This document shows positions 6,335-12,667 of a DNA stretch of 13,179 nucleotides, piece by piece. Every line of letters begins with the position of its first letter. Position 1 is the stretch's first letter. Source of the DNA: Planctomycetota bacterium. GTDB taxonomy: Bacteria; Planctomycetota; Phycisphaerae; FEN-1346; JAACEH01. Below the pieces are notes generated by a model. It had not been told where the DNA came from and made no database searches. It saw nothing but the letters and a program-made list of their open reading frames with translations. Made by a program: the position numbers and the translations under genes. Location of the stretch: contig JAFGPY010000120.1 of assembly GCA_016935955.1 (NCBI GenBank), positions 1 to 13,179 on the forward strand, given 5' to 3'.

Positions 6335-7372
6335 CTACTTGCGTTTCGGCGTGCCCGCTCCGCCGGTCATGGTGACGGCACGGTCCTGGGCCACCGCACT
6401 GGTCAGCGGCTCGCCGCGGAAAAAGCGGTCGAACTCGTCGAGAATGTGCGGCACGTAGAGCGATTCCTTGCCGCGGCCGGCCACGTGCGGCGTGACGATG
6501 ACGCCGGGCATGCCGCGGAACGGGCTGTCCTGGGGCAGGGGCTCGGTGTAGTGCACGTCGAGAACGGTCTGGAACCGTCCCTTGCTCAGCTCGGCCAGCA
6601 AGGCCTGCTCCTCGACCAGGTGAGCGCGGCCGGCGTTGATGAGCACGGCCCCGTCCTTGATCTTCGCCAGCTGGGCGGCTCCGACGCGGCCGCGGTTGGC
6701 ATCGGTCAGCGCGCCGAGCAAGTGGATGATGTCGCCGCGTTCGAACATCTCGTCGAAGCCCACCAGCGTAATGCCGGCCTTGGCCGCCTCCTCGGGCTTC
6801 ATGTGTCCGCTGTAGACGAGAATCTTCTTCGGCGACATGGGACGCAGCATGTCGATCAGCCGCCGCGAAATGTCACCGTAGCCCCAGACAGAGATCGTGG
6901 CGTCGTGCATCGCGCGGCTCTGTTCGCGATTCTCCCAGACCATGTCGGTGACCTTGCCGATGCCGGCGTAGTCGAGGAACCGGTTGCGCATCAGCTGCGT
7001 GACCAGCAGGCACCACTCGGCGACGGCCTGGGCCATAATCGGGTTGCAGCTCAGGACGGGAATGCCGCGCTCGTAGAGCAGGGGTGAGGCGATGCCGCCC
7101 ACGGAACCGGCGGCATGGCCGACGATCTTCAGCGTGGTGTTGCGGGCCAGGACTTTCTCGTCCAGCTTCGGGCATCCCCAGGCAGTGATGACCGCTTCGA
7201 CGCCTTCCAGAAGCTCCGCCCACAGCTCGGGCGTCAGCGGCCCGTGCTCCTTGTTCAGCCGAACCTGGAAGCCCAGCTTCGCCGCATGGGCCTGCACGTC
7301 GGCCGTCCAGAACTGGTCGCGGACTTCCCAGGCGGGCATGGCGAAGAAGACATTGACGTCGCGGTTGAACAC
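6335..7372 (-). CDS. D-isomer-specific 2-hydroxyacid dehydrogenase family protein (345 aa)
   Basis: Member of the family that includes phosphoglycerate, glycerate and formate dehydrogenases, which interconvert a 2-oxoacid and a D-2-hydroxyacid with a nicotinamide cofactor. The catalytic set is present: Arg249 in LINAGRAHLVEE, Glu277 in VLDVHYTEPLP and His296 in VIVTPHVAG. The nucleotide-binding loop reads VWGYGDIS (162-169), so the third glycine of GxGxxG is Ser. The strand-2 end, usually Asp in NAD enzymes, reads VYSGH (186-190). The substrate cannot be told. The GTG at 7372 is chosen because AAAGGA (7379-7384) lies six bases upstream and the fold begins right after it. An in-frame ATG at 7441 would add 23 residues. 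The open frame upstream to 8749 crosses the HU gene and is spurious. Monocistronic, with its own promoter and terminator. Confidence 0.88.
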   Translation of the reverse strand: MFNRDVNVFFAMPAWEVRDQFWTADVQAHAAKLGFQVRLNKEHGPLTPELWAELLEGVEAVITAWGCPKLDEKVLARNTTLKIVGHAAGSVGGIASPLLYERGIPVLSCNPIMAQAVAEWCLLVTQLMRNRFLDYAGIGKVTDMVWENREQSRAMHDATISVWGYGDISRRLIDMLRPMSPKKILVYSGHMKPEEAAKAGITLVGFDEMFERGDIIHLLGALTDANRGRVGAAQLAKIKDGAVLINAGRAHLVEEQALLAELSKGRFQTVLDVHYTEPLPQDSPFRGMPGVIVTPHVAGRGKESLYVPHILDEFDRFFRGEPLTSAVAQDRAVTMTGGAGTPKRK

Positions 7373-7378
7373 GTTCGA

Positions 7379-7384
7379 TCCTTT
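7379..7384 (-). promoter_or_regulatory. Ribosome binding site favouring the GTG start at 7372
   Basis: AAAGGA on the minus strand, six bases before GTG. The competing ATG at 7441 has only GGCGG in front of it. Confidence 0.45.
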
Positions 7385-7466
7385 CAACTCAGGCAACCCA
7401 TTGGGTTTATCATCGTCGGCGTTCAGCGCGGCCGGCCCCATCAGCAGACCGCCGATGCCGGGCCAA

Positions 7467-7495
7467 AGTCTATCGCATCGACTGCGCGAGGGCAA
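7467..7495 (-). promoter_or_regulatory. Promoter candidate for the dehydrogenase gene
   Basis: On the minus strand TTGCCC (7495-7490) and TAGACT (7472-7467) are separated by 17 bases, each matching four of six consensus positions. Transcription would start near 7460, upstream of both possible start codons. Confidence 0.4.
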
Positions 7496-7600
7496 CCTTG
7501 TTCTCCGGCGAAGCGGAAGGCGGCGGCAGAGAGGGGCAGCGGGCCTGTCCGGATACCCCCGGAAAACACGGGAAATATGCTTGGAAACGCACGGCGGGTA

Positions 7601-7629
7601 TTGCCATAGCCGGTGCGTTCTCGTAGAAT
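7601..7629 (+). promoter_or_regulatory. Promoter of the HU-family gene
   Basis: TTGCCA (7601-7606), a 17-base spacer, then TAGAAT (7624-7629). Each box differs from the sigma-70 consensus at one position. The start point would be near 7636, giving a leader of about 55 bases that holds two AAGGAG words (7638-7643 and 7678-7683). Only the second is properly spaced from the ATG. Confidence 0.65.
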
Positions 7630-7690
7630 GACGCCCCAAGGAGTTGTGGTTCACGAATCCCTTTAACCCTTTTAGCGAAGGAGCAACAGA

Positions 7691-8008
7691 ATGGCAAAGA
7701 GTGCCAAGGCCGCAACGAAGAGCGAGATTCTGGCCAACATCGCGGAAGCCACGGAGCTGTCGCGTAAGCAGGTGGCGTCGGTGTTCGACGCGCTGGCCGC
7801 AGAGATCAAGAAGTCGGTAGGCAAGAAGGGCCCTGGCCTGTTCACCGTCCCCGGCCTGATGAAGATTACGGTCGTGCACAAGCCGGCCGTGCCGAAGCGC
7901 AAAGGCATCAATCCGTTCACGAAGCAGGAACAGATGTTCGCCGCCAAGCCGGCCCGTAACGTGATCAAGGTCCGGCCGCTGAAGGCCCTGAAGGACATGG
8001 CCAAGTAA
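7691..8008 (+). CDS. HU/IHF-family DNA-binding protein (105 aa)
   Basis: Small basic nucleoid protein expected to bind and bend DNA as a dimer. Residues 10-47 match the HU helix pair (TKSEILANIAEATELSRKQV, then VFDALAAEIKKSVG). Residues 50-60 are the first strands (LFTVPGLMKIT). The arm region reads KRKGINPFTKQE (69-80), keeping the Asn-Pro of the intercalating tip. The protein is longer than E. coli HU (90 aa): eight or so extra Lys/Ala-rich residues precede the first helix, and the tail KPARNVIKVRPLKALKDMAK is strongly basic. AAGGAG (7678-7683) is spaced seven bases from the ATG. It has its own promoter and is followed by a hairpin terminator, so it is a single-gene unit. Confidence 0.93.
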   Translation: MAKSAKAATKSEILANIAEATELSRKQVASVFDALAAEIKKSVGKKGPGLFTVPGLMKITVVHKPAVPKRKGINPFTKQEQMFAAKPARNVIKVRPLKALKDMAK

Positions 8009-8050
8009 GCAACGGTCCGAGCAACCGTATCCGATCTGACAATTGCTCAG

Positions 8051-8087
8051 CGGCAGCAGGCCCTTCTTCGCCAAGAGCCTGCTGCCG
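8051..8087 (+). terminator. Hairpin terminator after the HU gene
   Basis: CGGCAGCAGGC (8051-8061) and GCCTGCTGCCG (8077-8087) form a perfect 11-bp stem with a 15-base loop, 42 bases after the HU stop. The following bases, TAGTCATTTCTG, are only moderately T-rich. Confidence 0.6.
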
Positions 8088-8120
8088 TAGTCATTTCTGC
8101 GTTGCCTCGATCTTGCCGGC

Positions 8121-8150
8121 ATGCTTCTGCAAGCAGAAGCATGGCACCCC
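8121..8150. repeat. Palindromic repeat unit 1, ending in ATGGCACCCC
   Basis: ATGCTTCTGC (8121-8130) and GCAGAAGCAT (8133-8142) are perfect 10-bp arms separated by AA. The right arm runs straight into the word ATGGCACCCC (8141-8150), which recurs with small changes in the next two units. This is the first of three hairpin units in a gene-free stretch. It has no coding capacity. Confidence 0.6.
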
Positions 8151-8184
8151 TTGGCCTTCTTCACGCGAAATCCTGCACGGCTGT

Positions 8185-8287
8185 GTGCCACACTTTGGAG
8201 CGACGGCGCAGCCGGCGCCAAAGTGTGCTGCTGTTCGAACACGCACACTTTGGTCCCGACTTCGTCGGGCCTCCAGAGTGGCACCCC
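8185..8287. repeat. Composite inverted repeat unit 2 with nested hairpins
   Basis: The outer arms GTGCCACACTTTGGAG (8185-8200) and CTCCAGAGTGGCAC (8271-8284) are near-complementary. Inside lie CACACTTTGG (8189-8198) with its perfect inverse CCAAAGTGTG (8218-8227), a nested CGGC/GCCG stem between them, and a second direct copy of CACACTTTGG (8244-8253). A CCCGAC/GTCGGG hairpin with loop TTC (8255-8269) follows. The right end reads GTGGCACCCC, as in the other units. It is about 100 bp, folds strongly on either strand and encodes nothing evident. It resembles a REP-like or MITE-like element. Confidence 0.6.
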
Positions 8288-8291
8288 GGCG

Positions 8292-8319
8292 CATGGCTGT
8301 GGGGCAGCCATGGCACCCA
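8292..8319. repeat. Palindromic repeat unit 3, ending in ATGGCACCC
   Basis: CATGGCTG (8292-8299) and CAGCCATG (8305-8312) pair perfectly around the loop TGGGG. The right arm runs into GGCACCC, the same tail as units 1 and 2. With them it fills most of the 362-base gap between the HU gene and the 555-aa gene. Confidence 0.6.
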
Positions 8320-8340
8320 GATCATCGAGTCTCTTGCTCA

Positions 8341-8372
8341 AAGCACCGTGCAATCGTTGTTGCACAGTGCTT
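8341..8372 (-). terminator. Terminator hairpin overlapping the stop of the 555-aa gene
   Basis: AAGCAC (8341-8346) and GTGCTT (8367-8372) flank an inner stem GTGCAA / TTGCAC. Together they give 12 of 13 pairs, one C-A mismatch and a six-base loop. On the minus strand the stem begins within the TAA stop codon (8371-8373) and ends GCTTTGAGC, so the T run is short. Confidence 0.5.
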
Positions 8373-10038
8373 ACTTGGCCGGCGCGGTCGTCTTGCCGGT
8401 TGCGCCGCCGTCTTTCGGGCCGACCACTTCCGGCATCACCAGACCGTTCTCGTTCGGCTTGAGGATTTTCCATCCGTCGGTCGGCGGCATGCCGGGCAAC
8501 GTGCGGTACTTCTTCCACATGGCCTCGGCGAACGGGTCCTCGACCTGTCCCTGGCGGGCCCACTCCTTCATCGGCTGCCATCCGACGCGGACGTTCGCGT
8601 CGCTGATGGTCTTGAAGACCTCGTCGGTCTCTTCCTGGTACATCCATCGGTCGACGTAATCGAAGAAGGCGTCGTGGGCCCAGTACTTCTCCAGCTTCAT
8701 GAGCCGCGCGACCAGCGCCTGGGCCTGCCACGTGCGGCTGTTGCAGCATCGGCGGTAGGCGTCGCTCTGCACCTGGTCCTCAATCCACAGCGACGGATGC
8801 AGGTGCTCGAAGAATCCCCAGACCGAACCGCGCTGGAACTTGTCGCGGCTCTTGAGTGTCGCGGCGTCGTAGCCCGAGTGCCCGGCGAAGACCACCTTCG
8901 CGCCGTTCCACGCCGGACCGTACGCCGTCTGCTCGTCTTCCTGGAAGCTGCACTTCGGATAGGCCTTGCTCGGCGCGGCCATCACCTCGTCGCCCAGCAG
9001 GTAACCGCCGAAGACAATCGGCATCTTGTAGCCGCTGTTCCATCCGCCCCAGGCCGGAAAGCCAGGGTGCCCGCTCTTGACCACGCCCCACAGGTCGATG
9101 CCCAATCCGACCACGGCCACGAGCAGCGGCTCCTTCTTCTCGGCCGGAAGGTCCTGGCACAGAACCATGAAGGCTTGCCCGAGATAGTAGCACGATCGCT
9201 GCCCGTAGCCGGCCCACTGGTAGTCCGCGTGATCGGCCTTGAAGACGTTCAGCACGTACCACGGCTGCACGAAGTGTTCGGTCAGTTGCTCAACCGTCAG
9301 CACGCCCTTCATGCCTGTCACGTCAACCGGCTCGAGCTTCGGCAGCAGATCGCGCCGCAGGTTCCGCGCCAGGTAGATCGTCTGGCCGCGATCCATGTAC
9401 GCCGGGCGGAAGGCGTCCGCCGGCACCGGTTCCTTCAGACACGTCAGCACCGCGAGCTGCGACGTCGGCGTATAGTGCGAGCTGCGCTTCAGCGACGCGT
9501 CCTTGCTGATCGAGCTGACCAGCGCGTCGCCCGGCTTCATCGCGATCGGCAACCACGCCGTGAGCTTTGGATCGTAGCGGCCGTGCCGCGTGCGGCTGTC
9601 GAAACCGCTCTGGCCCATAGTCGGCGGAGGATTCAGGACCGACCCGTTGCGGCAATAGTTCGGCGCGGCCGCCAGCGCCGCCTTCTGCTCGGACGACAGG
9701 CGACGGTCCCCGCCGCCGTAGCCCTTCAGTTCGTCGTCGATCAGCGAGTCCTCCGGCACCTCCTTGCCGCGAAGGGGTTTCGGGTCGATCATCGTCACGG
9801 TCACGGGGCCGACCACGTACCAGTCGCCGTTGACGAACCGGCCGACGCGGGCCGGCTTGTCGAACGTCCACGTGATACCGTGCTGCGAGACCGTCGTCTT
9901 GAGCGGCAGTTGATCGCGCGACGGTGCGGCCGGGGCATTCTCGGCAGAGTAGATGTCCGCCGCCCGGGCGGCGCACTCCGAGGCCAGACTCGCGACGACG
10001 GCCAACAGGACAAGGCACGGAATGTGTCGGGAACTCAT
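8371..10038 (-). CDS. Exported protein of unknown activity (555 aa)
   Basis: The N-terminus is a signal peptide: MSSRHIP, a hydrophobic core at about 8-19, and likely cleavage after AARA (23-26). Residues 48-90 form a beta-rich start (HGITWTFDKPARVGRFVNGD, then WYVVGPVTVTMIDP). Residues 130-150 hold NGSVLNPPP followed by GFDSR. From about 250 it is helix-rich and aromatic (HFVQPWYVLNVF; GHPGFPAWGGWNSGYKMP at 323-340; VWGFFEHLHPSLW at 406-418). That arrangement would suit an alpha/alpha-barrel of the polysaccharide-processing kind, but I see no motif that fixes a reaction. The ATG at 10038 has AAAGGA eight bases upstream and begins the signal peptide. An ATG at 10122 preceded by GGAGG would add 28 residues and cannot be excluded. 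No close operon partner. Confidence 0.78.
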   Translation of the reverse strand: MSSRHIPCLVLLAVVASLASECAARAADIYSAENAPAAPSRDQLPLKTTVSQHGITWTFDKPARVGRFVNGDWYVVGPVTVTMIDPKPLRGKEVPEDSLIDDELKGYGGGDRRLSSEQKAALAAAPNYCRNGSVLNPPPTMGQSGFDSRTRHGRYDPKLTAWLPIAMKPGDALVSSISKDASLKRSSHYTPTSQLAVLTCLKEPVPADAFRPAYMDRGQTIYLARNLRRDLLPKLEPVDVTGMKGVLTVEQLTEHFVQPWYVLNVFKADHADYQWAGYGQRSCYYLGQAFMVLCQDLPAEKKEPLLVAVVGLGIDLWGVVKSGHPGFPAWGGWNSGYKMPIVFGGYLLGDEVMAAPSKAYPKCSFQEDEQTAYGPAWNGAKVVFAGHSGYDAATLKSRDKFQRGSVWGFFEHLHPSLWIEDQVQSDAYRRCCNSRTWQAQALVARLMKLEKYWAHDAFFDYVDRWMYQEETDEVFKTISDANVRVGWQPMKEWARQGQVEDPFAEAMWKKYRTLPGMPPTDGWKILKPNENGLVMPEVVGPKDGGATGKTTAPAK

Positions 10039-10085
10039 GGTCTGTTTCCTTTCACCAGACGTGTGCGAGGACGCCGCCATGCGGT

Positions 10086-10107
10086 GACAGGCCCGTGCGG
10101 CCCTGTC
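10086..10107 (-). other. Small hairpin in the leader of the 555-aa gene
   Basis: GACAGG (10086-10091) and CCTGTC (10102-10107) pair, with two further C-G pairs inside after a C-C mismatch and a GTGC loop. It falls between the two possible start codons (10122 and 10038). If translation begins at 10038, it is an untranslated-leader structure. No clear promoter was found upstream on the minus strand. Confidence 0.3.
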
Positions 10108-10219
10108 CGTCTCCCATCCCATGGCAGTCCTCCATCCCAACTAACCCCGCAGCCGCAACGCCGGACCGCCCATTGTCCAGGGTCGTTCCCAGCAGGGGGG
10201 CCGCCGGGGATTCACTCTA

Positions 10220-10248
10220 TTGCATCCGCTGCACGCATGCCTTATAGT
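10220..10248 (+). promoter_or_regulatory. Promoter candidate for the J-like gene
   Basis: TTGCAT (10220-10225), a 17-base spacer, then TATAGT (10243-10248). The -10 box matches five of six positions; the -35 matches three. Transcription would start near 10255, about 90 bases before the chosen start codon. Confidence 0.45.
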
Positions 10249-10347
10249 GAGCTTCTGGCAACGCGACCCGCATCGTAACCCTTCCTGTCGCGACCGACCG
10301 TCTTGTTGCGGCCGGTGCGGCAGAGCAGATATCAATCCGGGGCAGCC

Positions 10348-11403
10348 TTGAGCAGTCAACCGTCAGCCTCCCAGACCGATGCGACCTCGCTGGCCGATCC
10401 CTATCGTGCCTGGCTCGGCGTCCAGACCACAGAGCGTCCGCCGTCGCACTATGCGCTGCTCGGCCTGCCGGAGTTGGAAAGCAATGTCCATGCCATCAAC
10501 GAGGCGGCGCGCAAGGCCAAGAAGACCGTCCGTGCCTACCAGATCGGCAAGTACCGCAACCAGGCCCTGTCCCTGTTGACCGAGATCGGCCAAGCGGTCG
10601 ACGTCCTGACCCACTACGACAAGAAGTCCGCCTACGATGCCCGGCGACTCAAGTTCTCGCTCGAGCGGGCCGAGGAGCTGTTCCCCCAAAACGACATGAG
10701 CCACTCGCTCGACCAGTTGCTCACCGGTTGGCTGGCCGAGTGCAACAAGACCGGGCTGCCCGTGGTGCAGATTCTGCCCGACCTCATGGAGTGGTGCCTG
10801 AAACGGAACTTCAAGTGGCCGAAGCGCGGCGAGCAGGACATCCCGCTGCCCCTGGGCCTGTGGCTGTACCGCGACGTGGCCATCATCGCCCGCTGCGTCG
10901 AGCGCGGACCCTTCGAGCAGCGCGCCGAAGCCGTCAAGGAGATCCAGCAGGCCGCCGGCATCAGCGAGCAACTGTCGCGACTCGTGGTCCTGGAGGTCTT
11001 CCGACGGCCGCAGAGCTTCGCCGAGTCGCCGCAGGTGCGTCTTGCCGCCGAGCGGCCGCGAGACCTGCTCCAGCAGTGGATCGACCGTCTGGCCTCGCGC
11101 GACGCCACGCTTCCGCAGACGTCGTCGGCCTTCGAGGCCCTGGCCTTCACTCTCGGATTGGTCGAGGAGGACGGCAAGCCGGTCGCCGAGCCCGTGCGGC
11201 CGCAGATCATCGTGGCCGAGAAGCCCTCGCCACTGGTTCTGTTGTGGGACGACGTCCGCGACCGTTTCGACACGGCGATGGACACGGTCATGACCCTGCC
11301 CGCGCGTTACCCGGAGTACCTGCCGGCGATACGCTGGGCGCTGATCCTGGCCGTGGGGCTGATCCTGCTGATCGTCGTTATCCTGCTGATCGCGTCGCTA
11401 TGA
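10348..11403 (+). CDS. Planctomycete J-like protein, HPD-less, with a C-terminal membrane anchor (351 aa)
   Basis: Residues 18-100 match the J-like segment typical of planctomycete proteins: DPYRAWLGV, PPSHYALLGLPELES, a helix NEAARKAKKTVRAYQIGKY, then LLTEIGQAVDVLTHYDKK and SAYDARR. The HPD tripeptide that J-proteins use to stimulate Hsp70 ATPase is absent (YQIGKY in its place). Classical stimulation is therefore unlikely, though docking may persist. Residues 110-280 are helical and of unknown role. Residues 329-350 form a terminal membrane helix with only one residue after it, a tail anchor. An Hsp70 gene lies just beyond the FHA gene, which suggests a shared job. No in-frame ATG exists near the N-terminus. 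The TTG at 10348, after GGGG (10339-10342), is preferred to the TTGs at 10303/10306 and the GTG at 10315, with moderate certainty. Confidence 0.82.
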   Translation: MSSQPSASQTDATSLADPYRAWLGVQTTERPPSHYALLGLPELESNVHAINEAARKAKKTVRAYQIGKYRNQALSLLTEIGQAVDVLTHYDKKSAYDARRLKFSLERAEELFPQNDMSHSLDQLLTGWLAECNKTGLPVVQILPDLMEWCLKRNFKWPKRGEQDIPLPLGLWLYRDVAIIARCVERGPFEQRAEAVKEIQQAAGISEQLSRLVVLEVFRRPQSFAESPQVRLAAERPRDLLQQWIDRLASRDATLPQTSSAFEALAFTLGLVEEDGKPVAEPVRPQIIVAEKPSPLVLLWDDVRDRFDTAMDTVMTLPARYPEYLPAIRWALILAVGLILLIVVILLIASL

Positions 11404-12444
11404 GGGACGAATCGCCAGCGCCTGAATCCGCCGCTGGACGTGACGGAAGATGGGGTTCTTCTCGTCGGGCACGTGACGCTGGATCTCGATATAGTACCGC
11501 CTCGCCGAGTCGTAGTTCTGCTTGTACTCCTCCAGCAGGGCGTTGCCGTACAACTGCCAGACCACGTCGCGAAGCTTCGTCTTGGCCTTGTCGAAGTCCT
11601 GCCGATCACGATAGTCCTGCCACGTCTGCCCGCGGTAGTAGTAGCTTTCCTGGTACGACTTGATCGACTCGTACAGATCGCCCTTGTCGCCGTAGGGCCA
11701 CCTCTGATGCAGCAGCTTGGCCTCTTCGAGCAGCCGATTGGCCATCACCGGATTGTACTGGTACTCCGGGAACGTCATGTCCAGGGCGTTCTCGATCTCG
11801 CCGTAGCTGTCCCAGGCCTCGACTGCCCCCCGCGGACCGCGACCGTTCTTGTTCCCGCTCGACGTGGCCAGGACGGCAATGACGACCATTACCATGAAGT
11901 ACACGCCGATCGCCACCAGCAGCTTGCGGCGCTTCAGCAGGCCCCCGGCCGCCGACGCCATGGTCGGATGATCTATCTCTTCCTGCTCTTCTTCGGCGGC
12001 TTCCTGGTCGCGAACGCGAACACGACGCCGCGGCGCCGCCGTCACCTCCACTTGCTCGGGCTCGCTGAGCCGGAACTTCATCCGCGTCTCGGCGCCGATC
12101 TCAATCGTGTCGCCGTCTTTCAGCACCAGACGCTCGACCTTCTTGTGATTGATCCACGTCCCGTTGTCGCTCAGGTTCGTGTAGACCCACTCATTCAGGT
12201 GCTGCTCGAATTGTCCGTGCTCGCGGGAAATGGCCTCTTCGGCGAAGGCGACGTCGCACGACGCGTCGCGGCCGACCAGCGTGATCATCCGCGTCAGTTC
12301 GTGGGTCTGCCCCTTGTCGGGGCCGGCCGTCACGTCCAGGCGAGCCTGCAGCGGCACAGAGACGGACGGAGGCGTAGCCCCCTGGCCCTGTGCCACCAGC
12401 TCTTTGGATTCGCTGTTGTCGTCGCGCGGTCTTTTCCGGAACAT
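11398..12444 (-). CDS. FHA-domain membrane protein with a periplasmic helical tail (348 aa)
   Basis: Residues 35-125 are a forkhead-associated domain, which binds phosphothreonine peptides. LVGRDASCDVAF (56-67), ISREHGQFE (72-80) and NLSDNGTWINHKKV (90-103) carry the key Gly58, Arg59, Ser73, Arg74, His76 and Asn94. A charged linker follows (138-160, Arg-rich then Glu-rich). Next comes one membrane helix (175-193, LLVAIGVYFMVMVVIAVLA). A helical C-terminal part (205-345) with repeated Tyr/Trp/Leu positions suggests TPR-like helices in the periplasm. The ATG at 12444 is chosen because GGGAG (12450-12454) has correct spacing there; an upstream GTG at 12450 overlaps that site. Its TAG stop directly abuts the TGA of the convergent J-like gene, a six-base overlap. 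It has its own divergent promoter. Confidence 0.88.
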   Translation of the reverse strand: MFRKRPRDDNSESKELVAQGQGATPPSVSVPLQARLDVTAGPDKGQTHELTRMITLVGRDASCDVAFAEEAISREHGQFEQHLNEWVYTNLSDNGTWINHKKVERLVLKDGDTIEIGAETRMKFRLSEPEQVEVTAAPRRRVRVRDQEAAEEEQEEIDHPTMASAAGGLLKRRKLLVAIGVYFMVMVVIAVLATSSGNKNGRGPRGAVEAWDSYGEIENALDMTFPEYQYNPVMANRLLEEAKLLHQRWPYGDKGDLYESIKSYQESYYYRGQTWQDYRDRQDFDKAKTKLRDVVWQLYGNALLEEYKQNYDSARRYYIEIQRHVPDEKNPIFRHVQRRIQALAIRPS

Positions 12445-12449
12445 AGTCA

Positions 12450-12454
12450 CTCCC
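12450..12454 (-). promoter_or_regulatory. Ribosome binding site deciding the ATG at 12444
   Basis: GGGAG on the minus strand ends five bases before ATG at 12444. The in-frame GTG at 12450 uses a base of this site and would have no spacer. Confidence 0.5.
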
Positions 12455-12515
12455 GTACTGTCATGGACAACGCAAGACGTCGGTCGCTATTGCCGCCTTC
12501 CCGTCGGACCCGGCC

Positions 12516-12544
12516 ATTCTAGCCGTCCGTGCCCGGCCGGTCAA
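12516..12544 (-). promoter_or_regulatory. Promoter of the FHA gene
   Basis: On the minus strand TTGACC (12544-12539), a 17-base spacer, then TAGAAT (12521-12516). Each box is one base from consensus. The -10 hexamer is the same as in the HU promoter. Confidence 0.65.
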
Positions 12545-12579
12545 GGTTGCCGCAATAATCGTTGCCTGCGGCCAGTTGC

Positions 12580-12607
12580 TTGACAGAGAAGTACTTAGGC
12601 TTATAAT
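12580..12607 (+). promoter_or_regulatory. Consensus sigma-70 promoter of the Hsp70 gene
   Basis: TTGACA (12580-12585), a 16-base spacer, then TATAAT (12602-12607), a perfect match in both boxes. Its -35 lies 35 bases from the divergent FHA -35, so the two promoters share a short regulatory gap. No CIRCE-type inverted repeat (TTAGCACTC with GAGTGCTAA) is seen. Confidence 0.8.
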
Positions 12608-12626
12608 CCGAGCTTCGGAGCCGCAG

Positions 12627-12644
12627 CCGCGGCCCCCGCCGCGG
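12627..12644 (+). other. All-GC hairpin in the Hsp70 leader
   Basis: CCGCGGC (12627-12633) and GCCGCGG (12638-12644) form a perfect 7-bp stem with a CCCC loop. It ends nine bases before the AGGAG at 12653-12657. A smaller GCT/AGC hairpin with loop TCGG (12612-12621) precedes it, partly upstream of the expected start point near 12614. A role in translation control is possible but unproven. Confidence 0.45.
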
Positions 12645-12667
12645 ACGCTACCAGGAGCCAAAGGACC

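Noticed and set aside
7638..7663. Possible short leader peptide in the HU leader (AAGGAG followed by GTG)
   Set aside because: The GTG at 7646 has a spacer of only two bases and gives six codons; nothing else supports translation.
8121..8319. CRISPR array
   Set aside because: The repeated words are short and unequal, the spacing is irregular and the units are individually palindromic. There are no uniform repeats or spacers and no cas genes.
7373..8749. 459-codon upstream extension of the dehydrogenase frame
   Set aside because: It would run antisense through the HU gene, the HU terminator and the repeats. The conserved fold begins at the GTG with a good ribosome binding site.
8113..10278. 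721-codon open frame on the plus strand
   Set aside because: It is antisense to the 555-aa exported protein and runs through the repeat cluster. It has an Arg-rich shadow composition and no signal peptide or motif.
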